A DNA stretch of 64,000 nt from Planctomycetota bacterium (GTDB lineage: Bacteria > Planctomycetota > UBA11346). This document shows, piece by piece, positions 33,945-42,117 of the stretch; the first letter of the stretch is position 1, and every line of letters begins with the position of its first letter. Location of the stretch: the NCBI GenBank assembly GCA_014193115.1, contig BJHQ01000019.1, positions 1 through 64,000 of the forward strand. Reading direction: 5' to 3'. A program made the position numbers and the translations under genes. Under the pieces are notes generated by a model. It worked only from the letters and a program-made list of their open reading frames with translations. It did not search any database and was not told where the DNA came from.

Positions 33945-34391
33945 ATGACCGACCGTACCGTCCGCCTCCATCGGGTGCTCCGCACCAAGCCTGAGAAGGT
34001 CTTCCGCGCTTTCACGGAGGCCAACGCCCTGGCCAAGTGGCTTCCTCCGTATGGCTTCACCTGCCAGGTCCATGATCTGGAAGCGCGCGTTGGCGGAACC
34101 TTTCGGATGTCGTTTCACAATTTTTCCACCGGCAATGGCCACTCGTTCGGCGGTGAATACCTCGAACTGGTCGCGAACGAGCTGCTCCGCTACACGGATC
34201 GGTTTGATGATCCGAACCTGCCGGGAGTGATGGAGGTCACCGTGGCGCTGAAATCGGTGGTGTGCGGAACCGACCTGACCATCACCCAAAGCGGCATCCC
34301 AGCCGTGATCCCCCTGGAGATGTGCTACCTCGGATGGCAGGAATCACTCCTCCAACTGGCTGCTTTCGTCGAGCCCGACATCGCTGGCTGA
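33945..34391 (+). CDS. SRPBCC/AHSA1-domain protein
   Basis: This 148-residue helix-grip fold protein has VFRAFTEANALAKWLPPYGF (about 20-39), typical of the AHSA1 (Aha1-like) family, then RVGGTFRMSFHNF, GGEYLELVANELLRYTDRFD and a closing LGWQESLLQLAAFVEP helix. Such proteins bind small hydrophobic ligands. Most have no known role and often follow an ArsR regulator, which is absent here. Its composition is back to the chromosomal norm, marking the right edge of the AT-rich island. Confidence 0.88.
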   Translation: MTDRTVRLHRVLRTKPEKVFRAFTEANALAKWLPPYGFTCQVHDLEARVGGTFRMSFHNFSTGNGHSFGGEYLELVANELLRYTDRFDDPNLPGVMEVTVALKSVVCGTDLTITQSGIPAVIPLEMCYLGWQESLLQLAAFVEPDIAG

Positions 34392-34407
34392 GCATCGTCC
34401 AAAGCCT

Positions 34408-34956
34408 ATGACAACATCACCGAGCGAAGACGTCATCACCGTGCTCAAGGCACGATTTGTGAGAAACTCACACCGGCATACCGGTGTGTCCTGGGATAAG
34501 GTGCTGGCGAAACTGGGGAATAATGAGAAGACCATGACATCCCTGATCGCTATGGAGGAAACCGGTGGTGAGCCCGACCTGTTGCAGTACGATCAAACTC
34601 AGGACGCGTATGTCTTTTTTGATTGCTCACCCGAAAGCCCGATCGGACGCAGAAGTCTCTGCTACGATCAGGAAGCCTTGGAATCGCGGCGGGAACATAA
34701 ACCGAAGAACAGCGCGGTGAACGTGGCGAGGGCCATGGGAATCGAACTGCTGGACGAACAGGACTATCGGAAACTGCAATCGGTCATCACCTGCGATAGG
34801 AAAACCTCCAGTTGGGTGAAAACGCCGCCGGAGATCCGGAAATTGGGCGGCGCGCTCTTCTGCGACCATCGGTATGGACAGGTCTTCGTGTATCATAACG
34901 GCGCCGAATCGTACTATGCAGCGCGAGGTTTCCGCGGAAAGCTCGTCATTTTGTGA
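34408..34956 (+). CDS. DUF4256 family protein
   Basis: This 182-residue protein matches DUF4256 nearly throughout: EETGGEPDLLQYD (about 50-62), FDCSPESPIGRRSLCYDQEA, REHKPKNSA, DRKTSSWVKTPPEIRKLGGA and YHNGAESYYAARGFRG. No function is known for the family. It is 16 bases after the SRPBCC gene and overlaps the glycerate kinase start by four bases (GTGA), so the three genes are probably one operon. Confidence 0.9.
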   Translation: MTTSPSEDVITVLKARFVRNSHRHTGVSWDKVLAKLGNNEKTMTSLIAMEETGGEPDLLQYDQTQDAYVFFDCSPESPIGRRSLCYDQEALESRREHKPKNSAVNVARAMGIELLDEQDYRKLQSVITCDRKTSSWVKTPPEIRKLGGALFCDHRYGQVFVYHNGAESYYAARGFRGKLVIL

Positions 34957-36218
34957 ACCAACGCGCCGATCTGGAGGCGATCTGGCGAGCAGGCCTTTCC
35001 GCCAGCGATCCGGCAGCCGCCGTGCATCGGCACCTCGCCATGGCCGATGGCGCCTTGATCGTCGCTGGAGAAACGTTGCCCGCGACCGGCCGACTGGTGG
35101 TGATCGCCGCAGGCAAAGCCGCGCCTGCCATGGCCGAGGCAGCAGCGGCTGTGCTCGGCGATCGGGTGTGGCGGCAGGTGGTCGTCGCCAAGGATCCTGG
35201 CCGGTGCCGCTGGCCGGTGCACCTGGCCGGACATCCACGACCGGATGAACGCAGTGTTGCCGCCGCAGACGCAGTGCTTGCGGCTGTCTCCGGCCTGACT
35301 GCCGACGACGTTGTCTTGGTGCTGCTGGCAGGTGGTGCATCGGCCCTGCTCGCCTGCCCACGGTCGCCACTGGTCTTGGCGGATCTCGATGGATTACACG
35401 CAGACCTGTTGGCCTGCGGCGCCGATATCCACGCGATCAATGCCGTGCGTAAACGTCTGTCCGTGCTGGCCGGCGGCGGATTGGCCCAGGCCCTGCGCCC
35501 AGCCCGCGTGGTGACCTTGGCGCTGTCGGATGTGCCAGGAGATCGTCCGGACAGCATCGGCTCTGGCCCGACCGTCCCCGACCTGGCGACCAGGGCGGAG
35601 GTGTCCGGCGTCGTCGAACACTTCCGCCTAAAGCTGCCGGCAGCGGTGGCCACGCTCATCAACGAACCAAAAACCTTGCACACCAACGATCCCCGGGATC
35701 GTTTTCTGTGCATCGGCAGCAACGCCGTCGCCTGCCACGCGGCTCAGGCTGAGGCCGAACGACGCGGCTATCTGGTCGAACCCGCTCCGCCGCTGACCGG
35801 CGAGGCCCGGCGCATGGGCGACGTGCTGGCCTCGCGGCTCATCACCATCGCCGCCGGAACCAGCCGACCGCGGGCGATCATTTCCGGCGGTGAGACCACG
35901 GTGAGCCTCGGCCCGACACCGGGCCAAGGCGGCCGGAATCAGGAACTGGCCCTGGCGGCTGCGATCGCTTTGGATGGATCCCTCGATGTTGGTCTGCTCG
36001 CTGCCGGCACCGACGGCGGCGATGGATCGTCACCGGCGGCGGGCGCCTTTGTCGATGGGAGCACCGTCGGCCGGGCCGCGCGGCGCAGTCTTGATGCCCG
36101 TGACCACTTGCGCCGGCACGATGCTTATTCGTTCTTCCACGCCCTCGACGACGCGCTCATCACCGGTCCAACCGGCACCAATGTGATGGATCTGGTCATC
36201 GGCATCGTCGCCGGCTAG
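34953..36218 (+). CDS. Glycerate 2-kinase, DUF4147/MOFRL type
   Basis: This 421-residue enzyme phosphorylates glycerate in serine, glyoxylate or sugar-acid catabolism. The N-terminal DUF4147 domain has VIAAGKAAPAMAEAA and LLAGGASALLACP. The C-terminal MOFRL domain has ISGGETTVSLGPTPGQGGRN, then ELALAAAIAL and AAGTDGGDGSSPAAGAFVDG, the metal and sugar-acid site. The start is GTG 34953. Residues NVMDLVIGIV close the chain as in the family. Confidence 0.92.
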   Translation: MNQRADLEAIWRAGLSASDPAAAVHRHLAMADGALIVAGETLPATGRLVVIAAGKAAPAMAEAAAAVLGDRVWRQVVVAKDPGRCRWPVHLAGHPRPDERSVAAADAVLAAVSGLTADDVVLVLLAGGASALLACPRSPLVLADLDGLHADLLACGADIHAINAVRKRLSVLAGGGLAQALRPARVVTLALSDVPGDRPDSIGSGPTVPDLATRAEVSGVVEHFRLKLPAAVATLINEPKTLHTNDPRDRFLCIGSNAVACHAAQAEAERRGYLVEPAPPLTGEARRMGDVLASRLITIAAGTSRPRAIISGGETTVSLGPTPGQGGRNQELALAAAIALDGSLDVGLLAAGTDGGDGSSPAAGAFVDGSTVGRAARRSLDARDHLRRHDAYSFFHALDDALITGPTGTNVMDLVIGIVAG

Positions 36219-36246
36219 GGCACGGGCAACAACGAGGCGAGCGTTT

Positions 36247-36275
36247 CGGAGCGGCGATGCCCTCATCGCCGGCGC
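36247..36275. repeat. Palindromic repeat, family D (copy 1)
   Basis: The core GGCGATGCCCTCATCGCC is a 7-bp stem with a 4-base loop inside a 29-base unit. The reverse complement recurs at 56534-56562 with one mismatch, and similarity continues into one flank. It is in the 144-base gap between the glycerate kinase and the GH51-like gene. Confidence 0.75.
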
Positions 36276-36362
36276 AACACTGGTATCAAGAATAAACGGA
36301 GGTGTTTCTCAGCTGGATGGAAAACCCACAGGGTGAGGATGGATCTTCCTCGGTCCGTCAGA

Positions 36363-36518
36363 TCATCCCGGTAAAGCTGGTACCAGACCCAGGCGGGCCG
36401 ATTCCTGTGGATTCACCCGGATGCGCTGAACACCCCCGGATGGCGCGTCGACCTGGGCATCGGTTGGAGACGAGGCGTTCCACAGGAATCCGCTCGGCAC
36501 CTGCATGTCGATGGTCCG
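36363..36518 (-). repeat. Coding copy 1 of duplicated C-terminal module
   Basis: This encodes 52 residues starting NRTIDMQVPSGF and ending GLVPALPG before the stop. It aligns without gaps to the copy at 38263-38418, with 40 of 52 residues identical. The DNA of the first 30 codons is even more alike. Confidence 0.9.
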
Positions 36519-38213
36519 GTTCTGGACCACAGTGATGCTGAACGTCTGGGTGGCATTCGGGTTCACGCCGTTATTCGCTGTCACGGTGATCGTTCCCGTC
36601 GCACCAGCCGCGGTCGGTGTACCGGACAGGGTGTTTCCCGATAAGGTCAACCAGGCGGGATTCCCGCTGACGCTCAGGGTCGGCGTCCCCGTGGTTGCGA
36701 TGGTGTAGGTATAAACCGTGCCCACCGTCGCCGTCGTCGGCGCGGTACTCGTGATCTGTGGCGGCGATATATTGGTCGTGAACGTCAACATGGTGATGGA
36801 TACCGCTGGCAGCGTCACCGCCAACGTTGATCCGTTCATCGTCACGTTCGATTGCTGGGTCCAGGATGGGGCCTGATCAGCACTGCCGGTACCTGCCATC
36901 TGCCAGCGGTTTACGTTCGTCTGGGCGGTGTAGGAGGACAAGGTCACAGACACAGAGCGGGCTGCCGCATCCTTGTTGATGAAGAACGCGTTCATCGATC
37001 GGTCTGCGTTCGCGGTGCAGGCAAAAGCCCTGATCAACTGCGTCGAGGAAGAGCAGACGACCATCTTGTCCTTCAGGTTTTTTCCCCAGATGGCCAGCGA
37101 CTGACCAACTGCCGTAAAACTGCCATCGGCCTTCAAGGCATTGAAAACGCTTGTCGGATCATTGCCGACCCAACGGGTGTTCCACAGGCAGGAGAAGTCC
37201 CAACCAGATTTGTTCAACAAGTCGCCTTGGATTTGGAAGTTGAGCAGGGCGTGACCGAGGTCGTTGGTGTTGGCCCAGGTATTGTTCCAATCAACTCCAT
37301 TCCATTCATAGTAGCATGGCCTGATCCGCGTCCCGTCGCCAACCTGACTGTAGGTCACGATCTGGCTCAGGATCGTCGTGACGTTCTGATAGGTCTTGTC
37401 GAGGTTCTGATAATTGGTGTAACTGGATCCTGGATTGAAGTAACCACCAATAGTCAGGTAGTCAAAGGCATTCGAGCCGCTGAGTACCGTGCTGTTCCAG
37501 CCTGAATTGGTGCCGTTGCCGCAGGCCACGATTTTGATCGTCGGATCAACAGCCTTCATGCGCTGCGAAAAGGCAATCACGTCCGTTTTGTGGTTTGCCG
37601 CAGAGGTGTGACCTGCGTAGTTGCCGGTGTTCCAGGTCTCGTTGCCGATCATCCAGTACTTGATGCCATATCCCTTGACGATATTTGCGTAGCGGACCCA
37701 GTTCTCGGCGGTCAACAACAGGGTTTCCTTGGTCGGCCCGCCAGAGACGTACTGCGAATCGGAATTGACGACGATAACCGGTTCAGCGCCCAGACTTCTC
37801 GCCATGGTCATGAACTCGTCAAAGTCGAGTGTCGTCGCTTTTGGCGTCGTGCCATCCGTACTGAAGAAATTCTTATCGGTTGCCGGCCAGGTCTTTGGCA
37901 ACGCTGAACGTGGCGTCGCGCTGGTCCATGGCGAAACAGACCACAGATAATTCTGTGACTTTTCACCGCCAGGATACCGCAGGAACTTCACGCCCATCGC
38001 CGCCAGCGCATCGCGAGTGCTCCGGGCCGGGGCCGTGCTCAGGCGCGTGTCGTCATCCATCAGGTAATCAAGGTTGATGCCGATCGGGTGCGCCGAGACA
38101 TCCGAGAGTACCGTACCTGCATTGATCGTCACGGTATCGACCGCCACGATCGGTTCGGTGATCAACACGACAGCAAATACGGTCGAAAGGATTACAGAGG
38201 TGAAGGATCGCAT
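36363..38213 (-). CDS. Secreted GH51-like glycosidase (alpha-L-arabinofuranosidase type) with Ig-like and shared C-terminal module
   Basis: This is a 616-residue secreted protein. A signal peptide occupies 1-24 and a clan-A TIM barrel about 40-420, with the acid/base glutamate E192 in MIGNETWN and the likely nucleophile E304 in CYYEWNG, as in GH51. A small beta domain follows at about 420-480. A Put-Ig/cadherin-like domain (about 480-563) has PTTATVGTVYTYTIATTGTP and LSGTPTAAGATGTITVTANN. The last 52 residues (565-616) are nearly identical to the end of the neighbouring beta-helix protein. ATG 38213 starts the signal peptide. It follows that gene by 49 bases and is likely co-transcribed. Confidence 0.85.
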   Translation of the reverse strand: MRSFTSVILSTVFAVVLITEPIVAVDTVTINAGTVLSDVSAHPIGINLDYLMDDDTRLSTAPARSTRDALAAMGVKFLRYPGGEKSQNYLWSVSPWTSATPRSALPKTWPATDKNFFSTDGTTPKATTLDFDEFMTMARSLGAEPVIVVNSDSQYVSGGPTKETLLLTAENWVRYANIVKGYGIKYWMIGNETWNTGNYAGHTSAANHKTDVIAFSQRMKAVDPTIKIVACGNGTNSGWNSTVLSGSNAFDYLTIGGYFNPGSSYTNYQNLDKTYQNVTTILSQIVTYSQVGDGTRIRPCYYEWNGVDWNNTWANTNDLGHALLNFQIQGDLLNKSGWDFSCLWNTRWVGNDPTSVFNALKADGSFTAVGQSLAIWGKNLKDKMVVCSSSTQLIRAFACTANADRSMNAFFINKDAAARSVSVTLSSYTAQTNVNRWQMAGTGSADQAPSWTQQSNVTMNGSTLAVTLPAVSITMLTFTTNISPPQITSTAPTTATVGTVYTYTIATTGTPTLSVSGNPAWLTLSGNTLSGTPTAAGATGTITVTANNGVNPNATQTFSITVVQNRTIDMQVPSGFLWNASSPTDAQVDAPSGGVQRIRVNPQESARLGLVPALPG

Positions 38214-38262
38214 AACGGGCATCGCGGGGTTGGAATCGGGAAGCATGGAAGAACGGTCATGA

Positions 38263-38418
38263 TCATCCCGGCGAGACTGGAACCAGACCCACCAGGGCCG
38301 TCTGCAGTGAATTCAGATGGATACGTTGGACGCCGCCGGATGGCGCGTCGACCTGGGCATCGGTCGGAGATGCGGCGTTCCACCGGAATCCGCTCGGCAC
38401 CTGCATGTCGATGGTCCG
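38263..38418 (-). repeat. Coding copy 2 of duplicated C-terminal module
   Basis: This encodes the final 52 residues of the beta-helix protein (NRTIDMQVPSGFRWNAASPT to GLVPVSPG). Position relative to the stop codon is the same as in copy 1. Confidence 0.9.
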
Positions 38419-40032
38419 GTTGCGGTTCACCGGCGGTTCATGGGCGCCGATGGCCCACCCGGACCCGGCTGGGACGGGATTGCCGTAGAAATCCCGGCCG
38501 CCGGCCGCGAGGCCGAAAAGGGCGGCCAGGTCCAGCCCGCCATCGGCGCACGGCGATCCGGGTTTCAAGGCATACGCCGTCAAGGTGCTGAGTCTGCCGG
38601 TGTCGCCAATGACACCGCCTGTGCCTGGGGCGGTGAGGAGCGGATCGGCATTCAGACCGACTGGCGCACCTGCGAGCATTTCCTGGCCCTTGGCGCTGCG
38701 CCAGGCGTCCAGGGTGGCGTACCCGGCCACCGACCAGGCGGCGCCGCTCGACCAGTAGGCATTGCCCTGGAAAAGGGCGACGGCGGTGGATGGCGAACCT
38801 TGGACCAAGGCCTTGCCCGCGGTGGTGACGAAAAGGTTGTCGCGCAGCGTCGTTCCGGTCTGGCCGGAGGTGACCTGGAACCATACCGCTGGAGCGACTG
38901 AGTTGAACACGGTATTGTTGTGGATGCGCGTGCCCTGCAGACCGCCATTGGAACCGGCCGAATAGAAATGGATGCCGGCCATGCGGGTGCCGGTCTGGCG
39001 ACGGCCATCGTTCTCGCTGATGCAGAACCGAACCGTGTTACCGGTGAAGGCACGGGCTCCGCTGTACTGGCAGAGAAGATAACCGGCACCATCGTTGTCG
39101 TGGGAGTAGCAGTATTGGATGACGCAATCCTGGCACCCGCCGTCGAGGTCGAAGCCGCCTCCATCGCAATTCACGGCGCGGTTGGCGTAGGATTCGCAGA
39201 ACTGGAAGGTGACGCGGGTAGCCATGTAAGCCCACATTCCGACCGGCCCACCCGTGGTGGTGCAGCGGTCGCCATTGCGGGTAGCCAGGCAATGCTCGAC
39301 CAAGCCATCGGTGACTCCTGAGAGGATCAACCCGCTCCCGGTATGGCTGGCGGCAGTCGGATCGCCGCGGTGGTCGGCGAACCGGCTGCGCCGCACGGTG
39401 ATGCTGGTGTTGCCGGAGGCGTATTGGGCATAGGTGTTGAAACCGCATTTCCGGCTGTGGTGGAAATCGCAGTCCTCGACCAGGACGCCGCCGAATCCGC
39501 GGTCCGTGCCATTCCAACCGCCAATGACCAGGCCGTTGCCGCCAAAACCCGTGAACTCGCAGTTGCGGAAGGTCAGCCCTCGGTGTTGGCCGTCATCGGC
39601 ATAGAACGATACGCCATCCTTCTGATGGATGTCCATGCCCGGTCCGACGAAGCGGAGATTGGCGAAGACCAGGCCTGCCGAATTATATCCGTAGACCACC
39701 GGCTGGTCATTGGCGATGGGTGCCAATACCGCCCGGGCGGCAGGATCGCCGATGATGGTTTTGGGCGCCGCTGAAGTGCCGCCAGCGCCGGGAGCCAGAT
39801 ATAGGTATTCAGTGAACGTAGCGCCGGCTGCCAAGTGCAAAATGTCGCCACCGGACATGCGGCTCAGACCATAGACCACGGTTTTCCAGGGTTTGAGAGC
39901 GGTCCCCGGATCGGTGTCCTTGCCGGTTGGCGCGACATGGAAATCCGCAGCCCCTAGGCCGGCCAAGACAGTCAGGCCGAGCATGAATAAAAGAAGGCGA
40001 TGGAATTGCCCAGGACTGGTCAGGACGGACAT
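38263..40032 (-). CDS. Secreted right-handed parallel beta-helix protein (pectate-lyase-like)
   Basis: This 589-residue protein has a signal peptide (about 1-29, LLLFMLGLTVLAGLGAAD) then FHVAPTGKDTDPGTALKPWK, the usual opening of DUF1565-type beta-helix proteins. From about 130 to 420 come regular coils with Asn ladders (LTFRNCEFTGFGGNG, VLVEDCDFHHSRKCGF, VEHCLATRNGD). Such folds bind or cleave polysaccharides. No catalytic lyase site is certain. A linker with FYGNPVPAGSGWAIGAHE leads to the 52-residue terminal module shared with the downstream glycosidase. It is divergent from the sigma/FecR pair. Confidence 0.88.
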   Translation of the reverse strand: MSVLTSPGQFHRLLLFMLGLTVLAGLGAADFHVAPTGKDTDPGTALKPWKTVVYGLSRMSGGDILHLAAGATFTEYLYLAPGAGGTSAAPKTIIGDPAARAVLAPIANDQPVVYGYNSAGLVFANLRFVGPGMDIHQKDGVSFYADDGQHRGLTFRNCEFTGFGGNGLVIGGWNGTDRGFGGVLVEDCDFHHSRKCGFNTYAQYASGNTSITVRRSRFADHRGDPTAASHTGSGLILSGVTDGLVEHCLATRNGDRCTTTGGPVGMWAYMATRVTFQFCESYANRAVNCDGGGFDLDGGCQDCVIQYCYSHDNDGAGYLLCQYSGARAFTGNTVRFCISENDGRRQTGTRMAGIHFYSAGSNGGLQGTRIHNNTVFNSVAPAVWFQVTSGQTGTTLRDNLFVTTAGKALVQGSPSTAVALFQGNAYWSSGAAWSVAGYATLDAWRSAKGQEMLAGAPVGLNADPLLTAPGTGGVIGDTGRLSTLTAYALKPGSPCADGGLDLAALFGLAAGGRDFYGNPVPAGSGWAIGAHEPPVNRNRTIDMQVPSGFRWNAASPTDAQVDAPSGGVQRIHLNSLQTALVGLVPVSPG

Positions 40033-40069
40033 GGCGGAACTCCCTCATCGATGGATATGCCGCCATGCG

Positions 40070-40093
40070 GGAAACATTACATTGCAGCTCGTA
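40070..40093 (+). promoter_or_regulatory. Possible ECF-type promoter
   Basis: GGAAAC (40070-40075) and CGTA (40090-40093) are 14 bases apart, close to the common ECF pattern. It lies in the 140-base gap between the divergent beta-helix and sigma factor genes and points toward the sigma factor, which would allow self-regulation. Confidence 0.35.
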
Positions 40094-40172
40094 ACCAATT
40101 ATCCTGCATAGAGTTGTACGATGTCTCTGGGCTAGGATGTAATCCTTGGGCGCTTTCAGCATACTCTTGCAG

Positions 40173-40763
40173 ATGCCTGTGCATGTCGCAGACCCCGACC
40201 ACCTGGATGCCCTGGCCCAGCGCGCCGCCGCCGGCGAACGGCAGGCCTTTCATGAGCTGGCCCTGGCGGTGGAGCCAGCAGTGCGGATCACCATCGCCGC
40301 GCATGCCCCGCATCCGCATCTGGTCGAGGAGATGGTGCAGGCGACCCTGGTGCGGACCTATCAACGTCTGTCCACCTATCGCGGCGGTGGCACCTTTGTG
40401 GCCTGGATCCGGGCCATCGCCCGCAATGAATTGCGGATGGAGTTGCGATCGCATCGGCGTGACCAGCCGATATCCGAAGATCTCGATGCGGTGCTGATTT
40501 CCGCCCAACTCGATGTCTTGGAAGATGAAGAGGCGGCTGCGGAACGGGAAAAATCCCTGGACCGCCTGCGGAACTGTCTGCACCGACTGCCGCCGCAAGT
40601 CAGGCGTCTGGTCGAAGCCCATCACCTCGAAGGTCGACCGGTCGCGTTCCTGGCCAAACAAATGAAGCGTACGGCAAACTGGGTGGCAGTGACTTTGTTC
40701 CGAGCGCGCCGGGGTTTGGCCGAGTGCATCCAGGCGGAAACCGGGGGTCATCATGGATTCTGA
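40173..40763 (+). CDS. ECF-type RNA polymerase sigma factor
   Basis: This protein has 196 residues from ATG 40173 (TTG 40146 is an alternative). Region 2 is FHELALAVEPAVRITIAAHA to FVAWIRAIARNELRMELRSH. Region 4 is LPPQVRRLVEAHHLEGRPVAFLA onward with a helix-turn-helix ending LFRARRGLAECI. The spacing is typical of planctomycete/Verrucomicrobia ECF groups that pair with FecR-like proteins. The next gene overlaps its end by 11 bases and encodes such a partner. It is divergent from the two secreted glycan-related genes. Confidence 0.9.
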   Translation: MPVHVADPDHLDALAQRAAAGERQAFHELALAVEPAVRITIAAHAPHPHLVEEMVQATLVRTYQRLSTYRGGGTFVAWIRAIARNELRMELRSHRRDQPISEDLDAVLISAQLDVLEDEEAAAEREKSLDRLRNCLHRLPPQVRRLVEAHHLEGRPVAFLAKQMKRTANWVAVTLFRARRGLAECIQAETGGHHGF

Positions 40764-42081
40764 AACGGAGCCCTTGGCCGTCCTGACTGCCGCCTATTTG
40801 GAGGATCGACTGGATGCGGCCGGACGCCTGCGGCTGACCGAGATCCTTGCCACGGATCCGCAAGCCCTGGCCACGTTCAACTCGCAGGTGCGGATTGCCA
40901 CCAACTTGGCTGGTCTGCGTCCGACCAGCGCCGATCTCGTTCCCCGCCTGGATGACCTCATCGATCACCTGCGTTCCAGCCGGCAGCAGCGGACGGTCCA
41001 GGCAGTGATGCGCCGACGGCAGCAGCGCTCCAGATGGCCCATGATCCTGGCTATGGCTGCGGCTATCGCGGTAGCTATCGGTTTGGTTCTGGTGAGCCAA
41101 ACCACCAATGATCGGTCGGTCATCGGCACCATCGGCAACGCGGTCGCCTGCCGCTCTGCGGATGGATCTCCGGTGGTGTCCGGGGCGCTCTTGCACGCTG
41201 AAGACCGCCTGGTCGGTACGGCTGACCTGCACCTGAAGGGCGGCATCCGCCTGCATCTGGCCGGCGAGGTGACGCTTGCCAGCGCCAATGGCCATCGCAT
41301 CCGGTTGACGGCCGGCGAAATCGCTTGCGAAGTGCCTGCTGATCGCGGTCTGACCTTTGGCGTCGACACGACCACGGCGGCGGTCTCGGTGGTGGGCACC
41401 CGGTTCCAGGTCGCACTCGGCGATGGCATGACCCGGATCGCGGTCGAAAAAGGCCGGGTGCAGGTCGAGGATGTACAAGGGCACCGGGTCATCCTGCCGG
41501 AAGGCGGGCGACGCATCTGCTCTGCCCACGGCAGCCACGATCCGACCGGACCGCTGCGCCGGCTGTTCGATATAAAAAACTTGGAGCCGGGCTTGCCGGG
41601 ATGGTATTGCCCAACCAGTCCGCAGCGAAACCGCAATGTGTCCCTGAGCACCGGTGGTGCCTTACACCCGAAGGTCCTCAAAATCGTCTACGACACGGTG
41701 GTCGGTCAGGCGATCAACCAGGCCCCCTGGGACTGGGCGGCCTATGCGTTGGATCCGGCCGAGGATTGGCGGCAGGTCGTGGCTCTGCGCTTCGCCCTGC
41801 GCGGCCAGGGCCGGAGTCGGCGTTTCCACGCTGAGATCCGTGATAATGGCGGCGAGCGTTTTCTACATGAAATCGTCGATTCGACGACTGAATGGAGGAT
41901 GGTGGAACTACCGCTCTCCGGCTTCGTCCGCCGGTCGCAAAACGGTCAACCGAGCGGGGCGCCAAATGACGGATTGACCCTGACCAAAGTCGGCATGGTC
42001 GGGTTCCTGTTCACCGAAGGCGCCGGCGAGATCCTGGTCGATAACTTCAATCTCGTGTTCCAGAAATCGGCTGGCCCGTGA
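40753..42081 (+). CDS. FecR-like anti-sigma/sensor protein with sugar-binding-like C-terminus
   Basis: This is a 442-residue membrane protein. An N-terminal cytoplasmic anti-sigma-like part (about 1-90) is followed by one membrane helix (about 97-116, MILAMAAAIAVAIGLVLVSQ). A FecR domain at about 150-250 has LRLAGEVTLASANGHRI-type strands and VVGTRFQVALGDGMTRIAVE then KGRVQVE. The C-terminal 150 residues (AYALDPAEDWRQVVALRF, RFHAEIRDNG, WRMVELPLSGFVRRS, ILVDNFNLVF) resemble CIA30/CBM11-type jelly-roll domains. It probably senses a periplasmic glycan and controls the overlapping sigma factor. This is inferred from layout. Confidence 0.82.
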   Translation: MDSETEPLAVLTAAYLEDRLDAAGRLRLTEILATDPQALATFNSQVRIATNLAGLRPTSADLVPRLDDLIDHLRSSRQQRTVQAVMRRRQQRSRWPMILAMAAAIAVAIGLVLVSQTTNDRSVIGTIGNAVACRSADGSPVVSGALLHAEDRLVGTADLHLKGGIRLHLAGEVTLASANGHRIRLTAGEIACEVPADRGLTFGVDTTTAAVSVVGTRFQVALGDGMTRIAVEKGRVQVEDVQGHRVILPEGGRRICSAHGSHDPTGPLRRLFDIKNLEPGLPGWYCPTSPQRNRNVSLSTGGALHPKVLKIVYDTVVGQAINQAPWDWAAYALDPAEDWRQVVALRFALRGQGRSRRFHAEIRDNGGERFLHEIVDSTTEWRMVELPLSGFVRRSQNGQPSGAPNDGLTLTKVGMVGFLFTEGAGEILVDNFNLVFQKSAGP

Positions 42082-42117
42082 GCAGACCATCGGTCTCGAA
42101 GTGCTGTTCGTCGCCGG

